64,000 bases of DNA from Parvibaculum sp. (GTDB lineage Bacteria; Pseudomonadota; Alphaproteobacteria; Parvibaculales; Parvibaculaceae): NCBI GenBank assembly GCA_019635965.1, contig JAHBYK010000002.1, forward strand, positions 1 to 64,000, read 5' to 3'. Under the pieces are notes generated by a model. It made no database searches and was not told where the DNA came from. It saw nothing but the letters and a program-made list of their open reading frames with translations. The position numbers and the translations under genes are program-made. Below are positions 60,759-64,000 of the stretch, piece by piece (the first letter of the stretch is position 1; every line of letters begins with the position of its first letter).

Positions 60759-62762
60759 ATGAGCGGGGCAGGGGACAAGGGCGCAGGCGGGGCGAGGCGG
60801 GACCAGCCCTGGATTTTCCGCACCTATGCCGGCCATTCGACGGCAAAGGCTTCGAACGAGCTTTACCGGACGAACCTCTCGCGCGGCCAGACCGGCCTTT
60901 CCATCGCCTTCGACCTGCCGACGCAGACGGGCTATGACAGCGATCATGTGCTGGCGCGGGGCGAGGTCGGCAAGGTCGGCGTGCCCATTTCGCATATCGG
61001 CGACATGCGGGCGCTCTTCGAGGGCATTCCCCTCGAGCAGATGAACACCTCCATGACGATCAATGCGACGGCGCCCTGGCTCCTCGCGCTCTATATCGCG
61101 GTGGCGGACGAACAGGGCGCGGACCGCGCGAAACTTCAGGGCACGGTCCAGAACGACATCATCAAGGAATATCTCTCGCGCGGCACTTATGTCTTTCCGC
61201 CCGCGCCCTCCATGCGGCTTCTCACCGACGTCATTTCCTACACCTACCGGGAAGTACCGAAGTGGAATCCCACGAATGTCTGCTCCTATCACCTGCAGGA
61301 AGCGGGCGCGACGCCGGTGCAGGAACTGGCTTTTGCGCTCGCCACCGCCATTGCCGTGCTCGATCGTGTGAGGGCGGGCGGTCAGGTGCCGGAAAAGGAA
61401 TTTCCGCAGGTCGTCGGCCGCATCAGCTTTTTCGTCAATGCCGGTGTGCGCTTCATCACCGAGATCGCAAAGATGCGCGCCTTCGTCGATCTCTGGGACG
61501 AGATCTGCCGCGAGCGATATGCCGTCGAGGACGCAAAGCTCCGCCGCTTCCGCTATGGCGTGCAGGTGAATTCGCTGGGCCTCACCGAGCAGCAGCCGGA
61601 AAACAATGTCTATCGCATCCTGCTCGAGATGCTCGCCGTCACGCTCTCCAAGAATGCCCGTGCCCGCGCCGTGCAGCTTCCCGCCTGGAACGAGGCGCTC
61701 GGCCTGCCGCGCCCCTGGGATCAGCAATGGTCGCTCCGCGCGCAGCAGATCCTCGCCTTCGAAAGCGACCTTCTCGAATATGACGACATTTTCGACGGCT
61801 CGAAGGTGATGGATGCGAAGGTCGAGGCGCTGAAGGCGGAAGCGCGTGAGGAGCTTGCCCGCATTGAGGAGATGGGCGGCGCGGTCGCAGCCGTCGAAAG
61901 CGCCTATATGAAAGAGCGCCTCGTCGAATCCAATTCGGCCCGCCTTGAGGAGATCGAGGCAGGGCGGCAGATCGTGGTCGGCGTCAACAAATATGAGGAA
62001 TCGGCGCCCTCGCCGCTCTCGACAGGTGCCGGCTCGATCCATGTCGTCGATCATGGCGTCGAGGCCGAACAGATCGCCGCGCTGAAGAAGTGGCGCGAGA
62101 CGCGCGATGCGGCGGCGGTTTCTGCCGCGCTTGCCGATCTCCGCGCCGCCGCGAAGGATGGCCGCAACATCATGGAGCCCTCCATTGCCTGCGCGAAGGC
62201 GGGCGTGACGACCGGCGAGTGGGGCACGGCGCTGCGCGAGACCTTCGGCGAATATCGCGCACCGACCGGCGTCTCGCGGGCCGCGCGCAATGCGCCGGGC
62301 GATCTCGACCGGGTGCGCGACATGGTCAATGCGGTGTCGGCAAAACTCGGCCGCCGTCTCAAATTCCTGGTCGGCAAGCCCGGCCTCGACGGTCATTCCA
62401 ACGGTGCCGAGCAGATTGCGGTCCGCGCGCGCGACAGCGGCATGGATGTCGTCTATGAGGGCATCCGCCTCACGCCCGAGCAGATCGTGAAGTCGGCGCA
62501 GGAGGGCGAGGTGCATGTCGTCGGCCTCTCCATCCTTTCCGGCAGCCATGTCTCGCTGGTGGAAGATGTGATGAAGCGGATGCGCGCGGCGGGTCTTGCC
62601 CATATTCCGGTCGTCGTCGGCGGCATCATCCCCTCGGACGACGAGGAAAAGCTCCGCGCCGCCGGGGTCGCCGCGATCTACACGCCCAAGGATTTCCAGA
62701 TCAACGACATCATGGCCGAGGTCGTCCGCCTCGTGGACTACAACACGGACGAGGCGGCGTAA
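60759..62762 (+). CDS. ecm: Ethylmalonyl-CoA mutase
   Basis: A 667-residue adenosylcobalamin-dependent mutase, related to methylmalonyl-CoA mutase and MeaA. It converts (2R)-ethylmalonyl-CoA to methylsuccinyl-CoA. N-terminal catalytic barrel: RTYAGHSTAKASNELYRTNLSRGQTGLSIAFDLPTQTGYDSDH, and PAPSMRLLTDVISYT. The C-terminal B12 domain has LDGHSNGAEQIAV (DxHxxG). The single-subunit size and MeaA-like N-terminus favour Ecm over methylmalonyl-CoA mutase; ccr and mcd nearby support it. The ATG at 60759 has GAGG upstream. Confidence 0.93.
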   Translation: MSGAGDKGAGGARRDQPWIFRTYAGHSTAKASNELYRTNLSRGQTGLSIAFDLPTQTGYDSDHVLARGEVGKVGVPISHIGDMRALFEGIPLEQMNTSMTINATAPWLLALYIAVADEQGADRAKLQGTVQNDIIKEYLSRGTYVFPPAPSMRLLTDVISYTYREVPKWNPTNVCSYHLQEAGATPVQELAFALATAIAVLDRVRAGGQVPEKEFPQVVGRISFFVNAGVRFITEIAKMRAFVDLWDEICRERYAVEDAKLRRFRYGVQVNSLGLTEQQPENNVYRILLEMLAVTLSKNARARAVQLPAWNEALGLPRPWDQQWSLRAQQILAFESDLLEYDDIFDGSKVMDAKVEALKAEAREELARIEEMGGAVAAVESAYMKERLVESNSARLEEIEAGRQIVVGVNKYEESAPSPLSTGAGSIHVVDHGVEAEQIAALKKWRETRDAAAVSAALADLRAAAKDGRNIMEPSIACAKAGVTTGEWGTALRETFGEYRAPTGVSRAARNAPGDLDRVRDMVNAVSAKLGRRLKFLVGKPGLDGHSNGAEQIAVRARDSGMDVVYEGIRLTPEQIVKSAQEGEVHVVGLSILSGSHVSLVEDVMKRMRAAGLAHIPVVVGGIIPSDDEEKLRAAGVAAIYTPKDFQINDIMAEVVRLVDYNTDEAA

Positions 62763-62775
62763 GACGCCGCCTTTC

Positions 62776-62835
62776 CCGTCTGCCGATTCCCCGTCTGCCG
62801 ATTCCCCGTCTGCCGATTCCCCGTCTGCCGATTCA
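62776..62835 (+). repeat. Four perfect 15-bp tandem repeats
   Basis: The unit CCCGTCTGCCGATTC occurs four times in a row without a single mismatch, starting 13 bases after the ecm stop. It is intergenic and could vary in copy number between strains. Confidence 0.95.
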
Positions 62836-62836
62836 A

Positions 62837-62860
62837 TGGGCAGGCAGAAGGCTGCCCATC
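62837..62860 (+). terminator. Hairpin after the tandem repeat, possible ecm terminator
   Basis: ATGGGCAG / CTGCCCAT form an 8-bp stem with an 8-base loop right after the repeat array. There is no T-run, so it may be a weak or processed 3' end rather than a true intrinsic terminator. Confidence 0.4.
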
Positions 62861-62925
62861 ACAATCCTGCCATATTCCCATAATGTTTCCGCCGCATTGG
62901 AGTCCTCCAATGACACAGATGAAGA

Positions 62926-62943
62926 GTTACCCGGCTGGGTAAC
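62926..62943. promoter_or_regulatory. Palindrome GTTACCC-N4-GGGTAAC, copy 2
   Basis: The 7-4-7 arms are identical to those at 34411-34428 while the 4-base centre differs (GGCT against ACAT). It lies 117 bases upstream of the start at 63060 and 76 bases before the CtrA-type site. Confidence 0.5.
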
Positions 62944-63018
62944 GGGCGGCGGTCTCAATCATGATTTGAATTTCTCCTGCTTTACAGGACTCCGCGACCG
63001 CCACCCGGACTGTTAGAG

Positions 63019-63033
63019 TTAACACCTCGTTAA
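63019..63033 (+). promoter_or_regulatory. CtrA-type binding site before the right-edge gene pair
   Basis: TTAA at 63019-63022 and TTAA at 63030-63033 with exactly 7 bases between. It ends only 26 bases before the ATG at 63060, so if CtrA activates here the leader must be very short; repression is the other option. Confidence 0.6.
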
Positions 63034-63059
63034 TTCGGGCTGTGAGGATGAGGCTCCTG

Positions 63060-63353
63060 ATGAGCAACGGTTTCGAGACCAATGGCGGGCAGGGCGGCGC
63101 GCAGGCGGACAAGGGCCAGACGGCCTGGTCCTATGGGCGAAATGCCGAACCCCTCCCCGAACTTCATGTCTTTTCGCGCCTGTCCGAGCTTGATGCGGCC
63201 TATGCCGCGGAGCTGGCGCGCCGCCGCGCCCGGCAGGAAACGCTGGAGCGCGAAATCGGCGAGCTGGCGAAGCGTCTGGCGGCGCCGCTCGACGGCGTGA
63301 GCGAGGAAGCGCCGAAGAAAAAAGGCTTCTTCAGCCGGAGGGCGAAATCATGA
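63060..63353 (+). CDS. Small coiled-coil protein of unknown function
   Basis: A 97-residue soluble protein. The first 45 residues are Gly/Gln-rich (NGGQGGAQADKGQTAWSYGRNAEPLPELHVFSRLSEL). Residues about 45-80 are a helical, coiled-coil-like stretch (AYAAELARRRARQETLEREIGELAKRL) and the end is basic. I do not recognise it. The ATG at 63060 has GAGG six bases upstream; two earlier starts do not. It overlaps the next gene by ATGA, so the two are translated together. Confidence 0.7.
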   Translation: MSNGFETNGGQGGAQADKGQTAWSYGRNAEPLPELHVFSRLSELDAAYAAELARRRARQETLEREIGELAKRLAAPLDGVSEEAPKKKGFFSRRAKS

Positions 63354-64000
63354 GCCTTTCGGTTTCCCTCATCTCCGAAGAAATGCGCGCGCAGATCAGC
63401 CGCAACTATGTGGCGAGCGAACGGCAGGCGCGCTTTGCGAGCTTCTATTTCCTCACCTTCATCACGGTCGCGCTCGTCGCCGCCGGCGCGCTCGTCGTCG
63501 ATTACATGATCGTCAGCGAATTCTGGACGCGCGCCCTTGCCAATGAGTTCCTCGAGCTGCCGGGCGCGCTCGGTTCTTCGGTCGCCTTCAAGTCGATGCA
63601 GGTTCTCTTCGCAACGGTTGCCGCGCATATCCTCTATGAGCAGCTCAGCGCCTTCGGCAAGGCGGTGTTCGTGCGCATCGTCTTCGTCCTCGCGCTCACC
63701 ATGCTGCTTGGCGTTGGTGTGCTGCTGGCGCTGATGTCGCTGCCGAACGGCATTGCGGCCACGAGCGACGGATCGGTCGGCTCCTCGCTCGGCAATGCGC
63801 TGGCGGGTCTCGGCATTTCGACCGAAGCGACGCAGGAAACGCAGCGTGCCGCAAGCGAGATCGACCAGATGCGCGGCTGGCAGCCGCTTGCCTGGCTTGC
63901 CTCGCTCGGCATCGTCTTTCTCGTCGTCACCGGCGTTGCCGCGCTCTGCGTTCATTATGCGGTCGACTCGTTGCGCCGCGTCTTTCATGCCCGCGATTTC
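63350..64000 (+). CDS. Multi-pass membrane protein, incomplete at the right edge
   Basis: Starts at ATG 63350, overlapping the stop of the previous gene, and stays open to the window end (217 codons seen). It shows at least three hydrophobic segments: about residues 29-52 (FYFLTFITVALVAAGALVVDYMI), 100-125 (VRIVFVLALTMLLGVGVLLALMSL) and 181-204 (LAWLASLGIVFLVVTGVAALCVHYAV). The loop between the last two is about 50 residues. No family recognised; the C-terminus is missing. Confidence 0.7.
   Translation, partial: MSLSVSLISEEMRAQISRNYVASERQARFASFYFLTFITVALVAAGALVVDYMIVSEFWTRALANEFLELPGALGSSVAFKSMQVLFATVAAHILYEQLSAFGKAVFVRIVFVLALTMLLGVGVLLALMSLPNGIAATSDGSVGSSLGNALAGLGISTEATQETQRAASEIDQMRGWQPLAWLASLGIVFLVVTGVAALCVHYAVDSLRRVFHARDF

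Noticed and set aside
60753-62603. 616-codon open frame on the minus strand antisense to ecm
   Set aside because: Composition and lack of motifs show it is a shadow of the ecm gene; Ecm has full-length homology on the plus strand.
62776-62835. Tandem repeat as a CRISPR array
   Set aside because: The units are directly adjacent with no spacers and only 15 bp long, and there are no cas genes.
1-64000. tRNA or rRNA genes, insertion sequences, prophage or integrated elements
   Set aside because: I saw no cloverleaf-like gene, no transposase or integrase, no terminal repeats, and gene content and base composition are even across the window. A tRNAscan or ISfinder run would settle it.

Overview
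The window looks like chromosome from a high-GC alphaproteobacterium, probably of the Hyphomicrobiales/Parvibaculum type. Supporting signs are a PhaR-type polyhydroxybutyrate regulon, the ethylmalonyl-CoA pathway, CtrA-type TTAA-N7-TTAA boxes, a CpdR-like receiver, alphaproteobacteria-restricted families (DUF2125, TIGR02302, HIG1_N) and the order tlpA / argH / lptM-like / lysA / TIGR02302. The species call is inference only. I saw no rRNA, tRNA, CRISPR array, insertion sequence or prophage.

Layout. 0.3-6.8 kb: methionine aminopeptidase, an orphan StbD-like antitoxin, Nudix hydrolase, alanine dehydrogenase, a SPOR-domain protein behind a CtrA box, L32 and a DUF2817 peptidase-like protein. 6.8-9.7 kb: pabB-pabA-pabC (p-aminobenzoate), with overlapping genes. 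9.7-14.9 kb: an alpha/beta hydrolase, then a unit with a dienoyl-CoA-reductase-like SDR, a crotonase-fold enzyme, a small HTH protein and a gamma-glutamyltransferase-like enzyme. 15.2-19.9 kb: a GGDEF-EAL protein with a lost GGDEF motif, then phaR divergent from phaA-phaB. 19.9-23.7 kb: exported DUF882 and NodB proteins, DUF985, gloB and a methyltransferase. 23.7-28.7 kb: metX-metW divergent from a chorismate mutase / hisC-type aminotransferase / tyrC aromatic amino acid unit. 28.6-34.3 kb: DUF2125, chaC, a YcaQ-like DNA glycosylase, a VOC protein and B12-dependent ribonucleotide reductase. 34.4-42 kb: plsC, a YdcF-like protein, ftsEX, and a CtrA box in front of DUF3426-hpt-cpdR. 42-49 kb: lysA, lptM-like, argH, tlpA, a PAS protein, 3-hydroxyacyl-CoA dehydrogenase and etfBA. 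49-55 kb: cobalamin adenosyltransferase, cytochrome b561, haloalkane dehalogenase, HIG1 protein, methylsuccinyl-CoA dehydrogenase and TrkH. 55-57.8 kb: a BigR-type persulfide-response cluster. 57.8-62.8 kb: crotonyl-CoA carboxylase/reductase, an acyl-CoA dehydrogenase and ethylmalonyl-CoA mutase. The right edge holds a 4 x 15-bp tandem repeat, a palindrome, a third CtrA box and an unknown two-gene unit that runs off the window.

How the genes fit together. phaA, phaB, ccr, ecm and mcd, with ETF as electron acceptor and a PduO-type enzyme making adenosylcobalamin, cover most of the acetyl-CoA to mesaconyl-CoA section of the ethylmalonyl-CoA pathway. The epimerase, mesaconyl-CoA hydratase and malyl-CoA lyase are not in the window. 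Adenosylcobalamin would also serve the class II ribonucleotide reductase. A second theme is cell-cycle control: three exact CtrA-type sites lie upstream of a SPOR-domain gene, in the ftsEX / DUF3426-hpt-cpdR divergent region, and before the unknown pair at the right edge. CpdR homologues control CtrA turnover by ClpXP, so the middle site could be part of a feedback loop.
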